NCBI GenBank assembly: GCA_027596945.1
Contig: JADGJH010000001.1
Span: 1-64,000, forward strand
Source of the DNA: Physocladia obscura
Lineage: Eukaryota > Chytridiomycota > Chytridiomycetes > Chytridiales > Chytriomycetaceae
DNA length: 64,000 nucleotides
Direction: 5' to 3'
In this document: positions 1 through 11,468 of the stretch, in pieces
Layout of the letters: each line of letters begins with the position of its first letter
How positions within the stretch are numbered: the first letter of the stretch is position 1
Program-made: the position numbers and the translations under genes
Notes under the pieces: generated by a model
The model's database searches: none
The model's input: only the letters and a program-made list of their open reading frames with translations
Told to the model about the DNA's origin: nothing

Positions 1-288
1 GGTGGCGGTGGCGGTGGCGCAGTTGGTGTAATTGCAATCACGAGAATTGAAGATGAAATGGATGAAGTTGATTATGATGATTATGATGATGACGGGGTGG
101 CGACAAATGCTATCAGAACTGTTGGCAATAGTGTTGATGAAAACAGCGACATGTTTCATGAACAACGGCGTGGACAGATGGTCAGATCTCTTGTTTTAGA
201 TGTCAGTGGAATTGTTTTCGAAGGGGATACAAATAGCGTTGAAATTTTGTGGGACGGATGTGATGCGCGATTTGGGCGAATATTTTGA
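1..288 (+). CDS. 3' end of an unidentified protein (partial)
   Basis: The reading frame is open from the first base of the window and stops with TGA at 286-288, so this is the C-terminal 95 residues of a gene that starts upstream. It begins with a glycine run encoded by GGT/GGC repeats, then has an Asp/Tyr-rich acidic stretch (residues about 20-33) and a more ordered hydrophobic end. I do not recognise a family. Coding status is inferred from the open frame and the acidic composition; it could also be only the last exon of a longer spliced gene. Confidence 0.45.
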   Translation, partial: GGGGGGAVGVIAITRIEDEMDEVDYDDYDDDGVATNAIRTVGNSVDENSDMFHEQRRGQMVRSLVLDVSGIVFEGDTNSVEILWDGCDARFGRIF

Positions 289-912
289 TAAGAAACTCAA
301 TTTGCAAATGGGGCTGCGAAAAACAATAAATCTTTTGAATAACTCCAACTTTGGGATCTGATGATGAATATTTTACCCTGGAATGTGAATCCATTCAATT
401 TAATATTTAGGAAAAATACATTCAGTCTGCGCATAGGACGTGTTATTGGAATCGCCTCTTCACCCTTTTAATGGAATGTATTTATTATCTTCAGAAAAAA
501 ATATTTTTCAATTTTTTATTAGGAACTATACAAAAGAAAGAAAAATAAAAATAAAAAAAATTAAAACACCGCAACACTCGTCATCCAATATCATCCAACC
601 AAATAACTAAAAACTAATAAAAACTAAAAACTAATAAAAAAAACTAAAAACTAAAATAAAAAAAACCAACATCAACAAAAACAACAAGCAATCCCACAAT
701 GAACGTTGAATAAGTTAATGACAGTGTTTTTTTCGGTGAGTAGTTTTTTCTTTTTTTTCGTTTTCCTTTTTTAGGTGGGGAGGGGGAGATTTCAAGAGAT
801 TTTGTTTTCATAACCCCAAAATTAAGAGGTTTGAAAAAAAAGAAAGAAAGAGGCAAACGGCAGTTGAAGAGGGATGAAAATTTAGGAGGAGTTAAGAAAA
901 ATAAAAAATTAT
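289..912. other. Intergenic, AT-rich, no gene seen
   Basis: Low-complexity A/T-rich sequence between the stop of the upstream partial gene and the stop of the GATA-factor gene (convergent 3' ends). It contains a short tandem array of a CTAAAAA-type unit around 605-660 and a long purine-rich run near 775-900. Presumably it holds both 3' UTRs. Confidence 0.5.
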
Positions 913-2299
913 TCAAGTGTTAAGTTTAACGCCCATTTTTTCAAGTTCATCGAAAACCCAAAAAGAGTAATCAACAAGAAGCAAGTCAGGTACAATAAAG
1001 GATACGTTTGCAGATGCAGATGAAGATACAGCGGCTGGTAATTGTGTGATTCCAGATTTTGATGTTGCAGACGATGTACTTTGCCTGCGACGGAGGACAC
1101 GAGATGAGGGCTGTTGCAATTCGGCAGCAGGAGATGACCCACGACCACTGACTCCGCTGGCAGTGCTGTTTCCTGGTGGTAATTCATCAGCTCCCAATTC
1201 AATTTCATTACTGTCACTGTTTTCCAAGCCGAGTTGTTGCTGCTGGGCATCAACTTCCATTGATACAGATTGATCTTGGTGGCTGCCAACAATTTCCTCC
1301 GATTGATTGTCACGCACATTGCTACTACTACCAAAAGTAGATCTGTGAGTATATTGTGAACCTCTATCGGACTCTTTAGACGCATTGTTGGCAAATTTTG
1401 GACGACGTTTACTCTCGTCAAATGGCTCTGGACTGACTTCGAGAGGACTTTTTGGGTCTTCGAGCATTATTGGCAAGTCTTCAGTACCAAAATGACCTGG
1501 CACACTGGTGGCAGTGAAGGAGGAGGCTGGTGCCACAGTGGAAAGCTGATGGTTGGATTCTGAAATGTAGCATGACTGAGCAAATTTCGCAGCGCCAACA
1601 CGTGATTGCAGATAATTTTTGGCAGATTCGGCAAACATTGCAGAGAGTTTTGCGTCCAGAGAAACATTCAGACGATTCAGAATTCTATGGAATTTATTTG
1701 GAGGTTAATTTGAATTGCTTAACACTTTTTTTTTTTTTTTTTTAGCATTACTCTGTGTAGAGCTCTCCTGAGTAGTTCTCCAGCTTTACCAACAAAGAAT
1801 CTTGAGGTGACCTTGGTGGACGGCGGCCAGACTGCTGCTGCTGTTGCTGGTGGGTTTGTTTTCGGCGACGTTGTTTTCCCTGGGTCTGCGCACTTTCGCG
1901 ATGGCGAAACACAACACGGTCCTTACGCATGTCTTTGGGCCGTTGGATGCCGTACATACGAAAGTAAACTGAGCATGAGTTGCAGATAGGTAGTCCGTCG
2001 GCAGTGCGACGCCAAGACGAGGCAACCTAATCATCAAAACAACAAAACAGATGTACATAGATAGAAATCAACCATGAACACACCCGCAGATTATTCAATT
2101 GGTAAGTGTAAAGTTTGGCAATAGTCAGTTCAAAAGACGCACGTACTGTTGTTTCACAATTCGAGCAACATTTCCCGCTTCGACTCTGCGCTGATATTGC
2201 ATTTGTATTTGCTGCCGCTGCCGAGTGTTGCTGCTGCTGTTGCTGCTGTTGCTGTTGCTGCTGCTGATGCTTGATTGGCACCTGCTCCTTCCTCAGCAT
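913..2299 (-). CDS. GATA-type zinc-finger transcription factor
   Basis: Predicted nuclear DNA-binding regulator that would recognise GATA-like sites. Exons 2299-2147, 2026-1752 and 1684-913 join in phase to give 399 residues. The intron at 2146-2027 splits the zinc finger; joining the exons restores a C-X2-C-X17-C-X2-C finger (Cys45, Cys48, Cys66, Cys69) with the typical tryptophan after the second cysteine and the CNSC...YFRMYGIQRP continuation of GATA fingers. A glutamine run (residues 12-24) precedes the finger and a basic Gln-rich segment follows it; the rest of the protein is Ser-rich and probably disordered. Only one finger is present, so it is closer to single-finger fungal GATA factors than to two-finger animal ones. 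The specific orthologue cannot be named. The start is the first ATG of the open frame. Confidence 0.85.
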
Positions 2300-2758
2300 T
2301 GCTTCTTTTTTTGTCTAATTTCGAATAAAATACTAAGCGTTATTTTAATGTTGCCGCATTACCACTTTTTTCATGGTTTTCCCTGCCTAAAGTGAATTGA
2401 CATGGTAGATCAGAAGAAATGGCACTCGCACTGGAAATATGATGGGCAGGTGTCAGCTGATTGTGGTGTAAAATCGCATTTTCAGCCAAGACAACACCAC
2501 TTAAGACCAAAAACAACGTTCTTTTCCTTCAATAAATATTCTATGGTTTTTAAACTATTCAAAATCATTTTAGATAAGTGATCGATCGGGATAGTCGTAG
2601 GGCAAGTCTAGACCATTCAATCACGTGTTGACCAGGCGAGGCTTTAATCTATCTCAATTCTCGCCTCACTCAATTTCAAAAAATATGCATTTCTCAACAA
2701 TTTTTTCATTCAAGATGAACTTACTATTGGAGTGATTTCTTTTTTTTCTTCTTTCAAA
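2300..2758. other. Intergenic region upstream of GATA factor / downstream of tomosyn
   Basis: 459 bp between the start of the GATA-factor gene and the stop of the tomosyn gene, both on the minus strand. It should hold the promoter of the former and the 3' UTR of the latter. A CACGTG-type E-box sits near 2622. No open frame or RNA gene is convincing here. Confidence 0.4.
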
Positions 2759-5700
2759 TCACAGTTCATACCATTTTTTTTGGGCTTGACGGGTATTGAA
2801 GTCTTTAATTGTTTTCAGAAAGTCTGCAGATCCCTGGCTTAGCTCCGCAAACGAATTTTCCAGGTTAGCAAGCCTTTCGCCACGTTCGTTAAGTTTGTTT
2901 TTCGTTTCTTGAAATCCAGAGAGTGGATTTTTGGGTAGTTCTTGTTGATGAGATTTGTTGTCTTGACTTTGTGACTCCCCTTTAACTTTTTTTTTGTTTT
3001 TTGTTTTTTTGTTCCGGTTTAAAAAACGCGAGACAACGACAGAAGAAGAAAAAAAACAGTAACTCACAAAGATCTTCAAACTGATTTTCTCGTTCAGCCA
3101 AAATATCACTTCCCAGGTGTTGCATCTCGGCTTTTTCTTTCACGAAATCGTAGAGCTTGACTGGATGCGGGCCTTCAAAACGATGATTCAAGTCATATTT
3201 TGATGAAGGTGCCAACCAATCCCGAGAGATTTTCACGAAATTACCACCACCAACACCCCAAACACCCACGAAACCATCGTCAAGAATCCATACTCTGTCT
3301 GACGCCAAAAAAGTCTCTCCGTTCATAGCAGCAACACCAGAAACTTCAACTTCAAGCTGTGGCAAACTAAACAGTGTCACGTCCCCATTCTCATGAACCA
3401 AGAGAAGTTTTGGTTCTCTGCGAATTATAACCACTCCAGACTTAACTGTTACGGAGCCGCCACCACCGCCGCCTCCGCCACCAACATTATTGTCACCGCC
3501 GTTTATGCTTTTTTCACCACCTCTACTGCAGTTTTGGTTTTCGTCACTTCCAATAACTTTCCCCAGCCATCCTCCCAACAACTGCCCGACCCGTGTAATC
3601 CCATCAACCGCACCTCCATCATGCCGTTTTTCAGTAATCCGCGTAAACGCGCAGCCAGTACTGCCAGGTGTCTTTGCAACAGCCAAAAAAACAGCAACAG
3701 TTTGAGTGTTGCTAAAAACAAGAAAATGCTCAGTATCAAAAGACGACGGTCCTACCGCTTTTTGCGACGTGGCGATAGCATTTTCAGATGAAACAAGATC
3801 TCCGTTTTGATTTAATATTGCGAGCATATGCGGTCGCGCATTTGAGGATGACGTGGAGGTAAGAAATCTGTTTGGTGGTGATGCTATTGTTTGACGTTTT
3901 GAGAAAATTGAATTTCTGTTGTTGACAGCTGAGTTTCGTGATATTTTATAGCTATACAGCGCTCCATCATATGTAGAAAGGAATAAAGTAGGTTTCAGAG
4001 TTGTCTCTGAGAACACCTTAGTTTTAATACCAAGTGAAAAAACTAATACAAAAAAAATAATCCAACCTCGTTCAGAAAATGTGTTTGCAAACATTATCAC
4101 CGCGATTCTAGAGCCAAAATCTGCAGAACTTCCGTGAATTTCATGAAGTACAGTGACGCCTGTGTCAAGGTCGATGACGGTAAAGTCTCCATATCCAGTC
4201 CCAAATGCAATAAATCCAAATTCAAAACTTGTTTCTTCAATTTCAATCACTCCGCTTGCCATTATTTGAACTATTCCATTCCAACGCTCGATCCATGGCT
4301 CCGTAGATGAGAACGATTTTATTACGAGTGCTGTATTATTCTTGATGAAATAGTCACGTTCTGTTACATCCGGTTTTGGTGAGTCCAGCTCTTTTCCTTG
4401 CTGCTGCTGCCGCTGCTGCTGCTGTTGATCTGATGAAGATACTATTGGAATATCAATGACGCTGTCTGTTGCGCTTTCATCGGTGTCAGCATCCAAATCA
4501 CGCAATTGTAAAGATGTAATTTGTTTCGTGAGTTTTCTGTCAATTGATTCATCTCCACTAATCCCACCACTAGCAGCAGTACCAATATCAAAAGAAGCGA
4601 CAGAAATATCAGTAATAGAAGTATCAACAGTGGTGGCAGCATCAGCAACAGCATAAGGAGAAGCTACACCCAAAACTTCATCAACAACTCGATCCAACTC
4701 CGCCATAACACCTCCATCATCGCTTCCAAGATCCCCATCCTCCATTTCTTCCCATACTTTCTCCCGCAAAATTGCCATCACCGCTCCACTAGTCACAGTC
4801 AACCAGCCGCCCCGCGATACATACTTAACTTGTACATCGCTGCCATAAAATTGGGCTTCCTCATCATCGTCGCTGCTGCCACTTCCAAACGGAACAATGG
4901 TTTTGAGCGAAAGTGTGTCGACGAGTCGCGAACATGTGGATCCAGCCTCAATTGCCCAAAGCGCAATTTGCGACGAATGGTGCGCGGTCGCTAGAAATGC
5001 GTAGCAGCGGCGATCAAACCGTTGTTGCGTTCCTATTTTTAGGTCTGTTGGCGTTCGCGATATATGTGCAGCGAGAAGCGGCGACATGCTATGGATCAAA
5101 AATGGCGCTGGAATTCGATTAGGTAACAATTCGTTTGGAATCAATGCAAGTGTAGGCATATTCGCAGCTATTGGATCACGAGGATTGAACGATAAATATT
5201 TGATTGTCGATTTCGAACCAATCACAATATAAATCGACTTTTGAATTCGCGAAATTTTGGAAATATGTTCCGTAGGATTTGAATATTGAATGCCGATTGT
5301 CGACGTATGTTTGATTGTTGGCATATCGTCAGTTTTCGATGACGTCGAGAGATGAGAAAATACAATTATAGAAATATGCAAGCTTTTTGCTGTTTGTAAA
5401 CATGATAAATTTATCTTGATAGGCAATAAAATAATCCAATAAATAAAATAATAATAATAAAACAAAAAAAGTATTACATTTACTCAAATCGACTGACCAT
5501 GCCGCGCAAATCGTAAAATCCTCAGAATTACTAACAATTTTCGCTTCAGATTCGATAAAGTGAAAATCGTGAATTTCGACTGAATCAATCCCCGCTTCGG
5601 TTTTCGATTGCACAATTACATCAGCAACAGGTATAATTATTTTGAAACTAGGTATGTCTGGAGACGACAACGGCAATTGCCCATCATTTTGATTCGAAGA

Positions 5701-6500
5701 TGCCAACGACTTTTTAATATTTCCGAAAAATGCGGTAACGCGTTGTTTGCCACGATTAAACGCCGAATGATCAGGATTCTCCCACGCTAACAAGGCAGGC
5801 CCGCAGGCAGTGAAAAGGTATTTTTCATTCTGATTTATTCGCGTTCAAATATTTTAACAGAGTTTAATTTAATTTAATTTTTTTTTTGTACCGGAGCCCA
5901 ACACATGCGGACAAAACCAGGACTACAATATGCAGACAGAGAAAAAGAAGCGGAGATGACACGATCGGCGAGACGGAACAAGAAAACGCGCAACGATTGG
6001 TCGAGAATAGCCAGTTGTGAACGGCAGGCTGAAATTGCAACGGGAACAGGCGAGGATGGCGTATTGAAGGAAATCGGGATTGTTGTCGTTCGACGTACAG
6101 ACGGTGATAGCGAAGTAATTTGCAGTTGTACTTCTTGTGCGTTCGTTTCGACACTGATTAAAATTGCACGGCGTGGCGAAAACTGAACAGTCGCAAAACA
6201 ACTTGGCGCGATAACAAATGTTGTGGCCGATGCCAGTTTTCTCAATCGGGGCACTGCGACATCCGCAAGATCGCTCGAGACAAGAGCAATGGCACCGCTC
6301 TTTCCAGCCCGAATCAGAGCACAAACTGCGCGCCCTGAAATAACCGTGTCCAAAACTTCGGCGATGCCGCCAGTTCCTTCAATATTCGTCACTGCAAGTA
6401 CAGCCGCTCCGCTATCATCTCCGTTGTTTGCAAAGATCATAACTCGCGCACCTATGCAAAACAGCACCGTTTCTTGAACATCGTCAAACTTTACAATCAT
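2759..6500 (-). CDS. Tomosyn/Lgl-family WD-repeat protein with R-SNARE tail
   Basis: Likely regulator of exocytosis that binds plasma-membrane syntaxins. Exons 6500-5892, 5829-5484, 5389-4067, 4006-3068 and 2979-2759 join in phase (about 1145 residues). The body reads as divergent beta-propeller sequence (for example CWAP..EKYLFTACG..LLAWENPD and GFIAFGTGYGDFTVIDLDTG), with a long acidic/Gln-rich loop in the middle. The C-terminus is the diagnostic part: RGERLANLENSFAEL followed by DFLKTIKDFNTRQAQKKWYEL, the coiled-coil R-SNARE motif of tomosyn/synaptobrevin, without a membrane anchor. The 60-nt in-frame stretch 4066-4007 has GT...AG ends and codes for a hydrophobic segment foreign to a cytosolic propeller, so I treat it as an intron. 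The last acceptor could also be slightly upstream. Start at 6500 is the first ATG; it lies only 38 bp from the eEF1B stop. Confidence 0.7.
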
Positions 6501-6538
6501 TTGATTTTCTTCCAAAATAAAGTATGTAACACACTATC

Positions 6539-7731
6539 TTAAAGTTTGTTGAAAGATGCAACATCAACACTCTGCACATAGTCTTCAAATCCAGTAATCT
6601 GGTCCGAGAGGTCATCGACTCCAACCTTGTCGTCTTCCACAACAGCCGTGATTTGGAGCTTTCTGATTCCATAACCGATCGCAACCAGCTTGGATGTTCC
6701 CCAGACGAGCCCTGGCAGCACAATTCCACGCACTTGTTTTTCCAAGGCCTTCATGTCTGTTTCATCGTCCCATGGCTTAACGTCAAGAATGACCATTGAT
6801 TTGGCAACAGTCTTTGGCTCTACGTACCATAACGAGCAATTTTAGTTATTACGAGAAAAAAAAACGAAAAACAAAAGAAAGCGAGAAATTAGGGTGTAAT
6901 AGGTCAGATAAAAACGAAATTAGGTAGCTCGAAGGTGATATACATCATTACAGAGACGCCCCAAAACGAGACAGTCACCATTGAGACAAATGCCAGTATC
7001 ATCAATCCAAAAAAAAAAGGAGTGTGTGTGAGTATCTGGGGAGAACTCACTAGTAGCTTTCTTTTCATTGTATTCCTTGAGACGTTGAGCAGTAATTGCA
7101 GCCTTGGCAGCATCCTCTTCTTCATCGTCAGACGCGAAGAGGTCAAAGTCCTCATCATCGGCAGCAGCGGCAGGGGCTGGAGCAGCCTTTTTGGCAGGCG
7201 AAGCGGCACGTGGAGCCGGCGCAGCCTTAGCTGGGGAAGCAGCGCGGACTGGAGATGCGGCCCGAGTGGTTGCTGGGCCGTAGGCAGAAACAGCCTTCTT
7301 GACACCTGGAAATTTGGCAGTCTTTCCTCCAAGAGCCGCAATGTGGTTGTACCAACGCGCAGCGTGTGGAAACTTTCCGGTAGCAACAGGGGCCTTAATG
7401 GCTTCAAAAACAGCTACATCGGCCTGAGTGGCAGTGTATCTTTGTTTTTTTGTATTGTTTCGTTAAAAATAAATTAAAAAAGGCATAGGGGGGTGGTGGG
7501 GGAGAAACGTAGAATCAGAAATGCCTGACGGCGTTGTTGTGTAATCTAGCCGGGGTCTTACGCCGGTCATAAACACGGACCAATTGATTTCGTCATGCAA
7601 AAGCAGTTGGGAAAAAGAAACGAAAAAAAGGGGAAAAAAACAAAAACATACCCGTCAATATAAGAATGCTCTTCCAAGAAAGAGTTCAGAGCAGTCAATC
7701 CACTGTCTTTGTCAAGATGTTCGAAGCCCAT
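6539..7731 (-). CDS. Translation elongation factor 1-beta (eEF1B alpha/beta subunit)
   Basis: Nucleotide-exchange factor that recharges eEF1A with GTP during elongation; cytosolic. Exons 7731-7652, 7439-7051 and 6819-6539 join in phase to 249 residues, close to the family's usual length. Residues 1-70 form the GST-C-like domain ([19 protein letters not shown]... [11 protein letters not shown]). An Ala/Pro/Ser linker with repeated AASP/AKAAP units and an acidic block ([16 protein letters not shown]) follows. The C-terminal catalytic exchange domain carries [21 protein letters not shown] and the conserved ending [10 protein letters not shown]. The first intron (7651-7440) is unusually long for this locus (212 nt), as is common for highly expressed translation genes. 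The stop lies 38 bp before the tomosyn start on the same strand. Confidence 0.96.
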
Positions 7732-8275
7732 TTGGTCTGGAAAAATCAGTTGTCAGAAGAAGAGAAAACCAAAAAACCGTTTTTGAATGCAAAAAGAGAA
7801 GAGGAAAGGCGCTTTTTTTTTTGAAGGTCTCAGTGATTGTTCACCAATTTGTATAATCAAAGGAATTCATTTGTCTCTATCTACTTTTGTCGTTGTTGTT
7901 ATAATCTTCGACCTCAAAGCGTTTGCTCTTCTTTTTTTTTTTTTTCCCTAATCGACTGCTTGGGAGTTTTCGCGGAGCAGACGATTAGAAAATCGATTAA
8001 AGTGAGTAATAGGATTTGACTGTTGTGTGAACGAATCGGTTGCAGACGATAGTTCCATCTTTACTGTTGGTGCTGGACTCACATTGTTCTTTTGTTAAGA
8101 AAAAAAAAAAGAAAAAAAGAGACTTTTTGATTATTTTTTGGAAAGGCTCCGAAAAATTGGAGTAAAATAGTATAAATAATTGTAAATATATATTTACGGA
8201 AAGCTATTCAATGAGCTGTAAAATATATATACTGCAAATCAAACGAAAACATGAAATTGTGAGAAAAAAATCTAC
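7732..8275. other. eEF1B upstream region
   Basis: 544 bp between the eEF1B start and the stop of the Mpv17-like gene. It holds the eEF1B promoter/5' UTR, with a long pyrimidine tract (T-rich run near 7926-7950), and AT-rich sequence with TATATA near 8189-8230 that could be 3' UTR of the Mpv17-like gene. No additional gene was found. Confidence 0.4.
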
Positions 8276-9075
8276 TCAAACAGCAACTGAAGCTTCGGCA
8301 CCAGGCGCGTGAGCATGGTAGTGCGATCCTTCATGCTTCGTATAGCTCAAGAAAGCTAAAAAGAAGAGAAATGTTATTATTATTATTATTATTAAAAAAT
8401 GGTAAGATATTCACCATTCCATCCGATATTAAAAGCATTCACAAATTGTGGCTGGAAATGCACTGGAATAAATCGAAAATTGATGAGTTGAATCGGCGTC
8501 CATACTAACACGTCAGTTGTATACGTGGGCAGGAAATCTGCCCGCAAATGCTTTAACGAGTCGTGCATTGTTGTGCCTGACATGAAGTGTGTCGACAGGA
8601 AAAAAAGTGACAGATAAGGCGGTTCGAAAATAAAATTGTCCGCAGCAACTGTAAGTTTTTTTTTTTTTGGTTTTGTTTTTTAACTTCGCGGTTCTTTCAT
8701 TGAAGAAAAGGTTATTACGATGGGTAAAGTTTCACCTTTCGCAAGCGCTACATTCCAAACCATCTGCCGTTTCGACTCCAAAGACTGGGTCCGTCCAAGA
8801 GCCTTCAGCGCCCGTTTCACAAGCGGCTCGACAGTCCTGTCAAGCGACCGGTACCAAAATGTATACAACGGCCCAGCAATAAAGAAACCATAGCTTGTCA
8901 TGATTGCAACCCTTTTCCAATCAATTGCGTGCAGTTTATTGTCCTTGTGGTTGGCTGTGATTTTTTGTGAGAGTATATCTCCTGCTGACCATAATGCTCC
9001 AGCTACCAGACATTGCGAGCCAAGTGGATACCGCATCATGAACCGCGCGTATCTTTCGAAAATTCGGGTTCTCAT
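8276..9075 (-). CDS. Mpv17/PMP22 family membrane protein (Sym1-like)
   Basis: Small four-helix membrane protein of the inner mitochondrial or peroxisomal membrane; family members are thought to form channels and support organelle metabolite balance. Exons 9075-8736, 8648-8415 and 8355-8276 join in phase to 217 residues. Family hallmarks are visible: the N-terminal YPLGSQCLVAGALWSAGDILSQ helix, DWKRVAIMTSYGFFIAGPLYTFWYRSLD, and in the C-terminal half WTPIQLINFRFIPVHFQPQFVNAFNIGWN followed by LSYTKHE. The C-terminus ends in a short His/Ala-rich tail. ATG at 9075 is preferred over a longer frame because a T-rich AG acceptor-like site sits just upstream. Sym1 versus PMP22 subfamily cannot be decided from sequence alone. 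Confidence 0.93.
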
Positions 9076-9388
9076 CTTCTTTCTAAAATTACAAATCAAA
9101 ACACGTAGAAAAAATAAAAAGAATTATTTACGAAAAAAAGTCACGGACGTGAAATTTTTTCTTGATATTGCCACTTGATGCAGCTGTTCAGAAGCCCTCC
9201 ACAGAATATTCAACAAATTTCAGGGTTTCACTGATTCATTTAGCAAAAAAAAAAAAGAATAGAAAAACCGAAAAAAGAGAAAAAAAAAGGAAGAAAAAAA
9301 AACCACGCGCAAACTATTTTACTCACATCGAAAAGTGAAGAGGGAAAATGAAAGAAAAAAGAGTCAAAGAAGAGAAAAAAACAAATTT
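9076..9388. other. Intergenic, A-rich
   Basis: 313 bp of A-rich low-complexity sequence between the start of the Mpv17-like gene and the stop of the dynactin p62 gene (both minus strand). Long poly-purine runs around 9241-9390. No gene seen. Confidence 0.4.
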
Positions 9389-11362
9389 TCACAAGGACAC
9401 CACAGCCCAAAATGAAACAGTTTTTGTTTCTTTGCCTGGAAGAGGAACTCGCGGACCATGCTGGGCTACAGAATATTTAACCAGCAGAGGAAACTAGAAT
9501 AAAATACATATTAAAAGCATTAATATTTTTCAAAGAAAGAAAATTTCCAATATACACACCTCCAATCGACTCGCCCGATCAAAATTCATCCCCACCGCAA
9601 CATCAAGAGAAACAATCGCCCAATTATTTTTCTTTTCAACAACCCCAACCTCAAGTTTCGGCTTAACGCTTCGGATCTTATCATCGTCAAAATCAACTAG
9701 TTCATTAAACCCCTCCAGAACAAAAAGCGGAGCAATGACTGTAATCATGCTGTCGACAGCCTCATCCGTTTCGTCACCGTTCAGTGCGGGTAATGATGCA
9801 AGCATGACTTGCATGGGAAATGGCTGCGGATTGGTGAATTTAAGGAGAATTGTCGCGGTTTGTCCTGGTTCAACTATTGGTGCCGGATGTGCGATTGTTA
9901 TGTTTGGAATATTGTCGCTGTGTTTTTTTGTTGTTTTTTTTCTATGTTATTCCTGGTCAAATGTATATATTTATGTTTGCCTTACATGGCAAACCGCTTG
10001 ATTGAGAATTTTGCCAACTGGGCTTTTTGCTCAGGCTTGACTAGGACATTGTTGCAGTCCTTGCACCGTTTTGTTTTTTTCGTACGCAAGAGGATTCGTT
10101 GGGGTAGGATTGATTTTTGGAAGCGGGGCTGGTCGTCGAGTTGACGGAAACGTTGCGAAAGACTAGTTGCTAATTACAGAAATATTTTAGATAACCTTAG
10201 GATGTACTCACTACACTCGCACTTTTCGTTTATACTCGTAACGTCAGTTCTTTACTGTTCATGCTCGTTCTTTTCCAACTCACTCCGTTCATTGTTCTTT
10301 TACTCGCTATGCTCAGTATTCGCTCATCTCAAAACAGATTTTACCGTCATCAAGGTTTAGGTTAATCATATCCTCGAGCAGATCCATTTCCTTGACTGAC
10401 GAAAACTTGAACTTGGAGATATAGTCTTTTTGGGGATTCGGGTTGTTGGGATTGTTGGGATCGGACAAATTGGAGTTGGCATTAAAGGCCGACTGGAGGG
10501 GTAGCGAGGACTTGTTGAGAGAGGCGAGGGAGGGGATGTTTGCTAGGAGCGACGGAGGCAGAGAGATAGCCGAGGAGCGGAAAAGGTCGGCAACGGACGA
10601 CGAGGCGAGCGAGCCAGCAAATGAGGCGGTGGCGGGGTTCGCGGTGGCAGACGCGCCCGACGCCGCGGCCGCCGACGCCGACGCTGCGGCCGTGGCGCGT
10701 CCCACGATGGCCTCGTAGTGCGCGCGCAGACTGTTGAACTCGGCCACGTCGCGCCGGTCCTCCTCCATTTTCTGCATCTGCACTGTGTCGCGTCGTGGTG
10801 TGTCGTCAGAGCGCAGTAAAATAATGTTAGGGGACGGCGGCACTCAACTTGCTAGCCCCGTCGGACGGTCAAACTTGAGGCCCACCTCCAGCGACTCCCA
10901 GCGGCACACGCCGCACGCCAGATAGTGGACCGCGGTGGGCAGAGCGTTCGGGTCGGCGGGCTTCGACTGCGGGTCGAAGGTGGACATGACCGTCAGGGTG
11001 TTTGTACAGACAGGACATTCGAAGCAATTGCGCGCGCACCTAAGAGTAAGGCGGCAATACCAGTATCAGTATACGTACGTATTCATGGCACTGCCAATAA
11101 CTGGCAATCGGCAATGGGCACGAAACCTGTTGCGCTCGGCCTTCACGGAGGCGGACGGCACCTCAAAGAGACAGTTTGGGCAGAAGAAGGCGGCCGCGTC
11201 CGACGACACGCAGCGGCCGCACTTGAGGCGTCCGCCGCCACATGCCGCCGAGTCGCAGAAAAGCAGCGAGGCGAGCGCGTGCGTCTCCGTCTCTGCGTCT
11301 CCACCGCCACTCCCGCCCCCACGTCGCGGCGCGCAGCTACACTCAATACGCACCTCAACCAT
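9389..11362 (-). CDS. DCTN4: Dynactin subunit 4 (p62)
   Basis: Component of the dynactin pointed-end complex that helps load dynein cargo. Six exons (11362-11127, 11039-10849, 10782-10345, 10169-9986, 9917-9560, 9493-9389) join in phase to 503 residues. The N-terminal region is cysteine-rich and zinc-binding: SLLFCDSAAC, LKCGRCV, FFCPNCLFEVPS, NRCARNCFECPVCTNTL and HYLACGVCRWES, the p62 signature pattern. A low-complexity Ala/Ser linker and an Asn/Pro run follow. The segment PQRILLRTKKTKRCKDCNNVLVKPE matches the second conserved cysteine motif of the family, and the C-terminus is a beta-rich domain ending PGKETKTVSFWAVVSL. The intron 10344-10170 contains repeated GAGC/GAGT-type motifs. It is divergent from MMM1 with 106 bp between start codons. 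Confidence 0.93.
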
Positions 11363-11468
11363 TTCTTTCAAAAACAAATCAAATCAAAACAATCAGTGAC
11401 ACACACAGCAAGAACAAACACTTTCGCTTTGCCGCTACTTCCTCTCCCAAGCTCACTCATACATACGC

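Noticed and set aside
605..660. CTAAAAA tandem units considered as telomere-like repeat
   Set aside because: The array is short and irregular and lies between ordinary genes; simple low-complexity sequence is the plainer reading.
9735..10144. Plus-strand frames opposite dynactin p62
   Set aside because: They are antisense shadows of well-supported DCTN4 exons and their introns.
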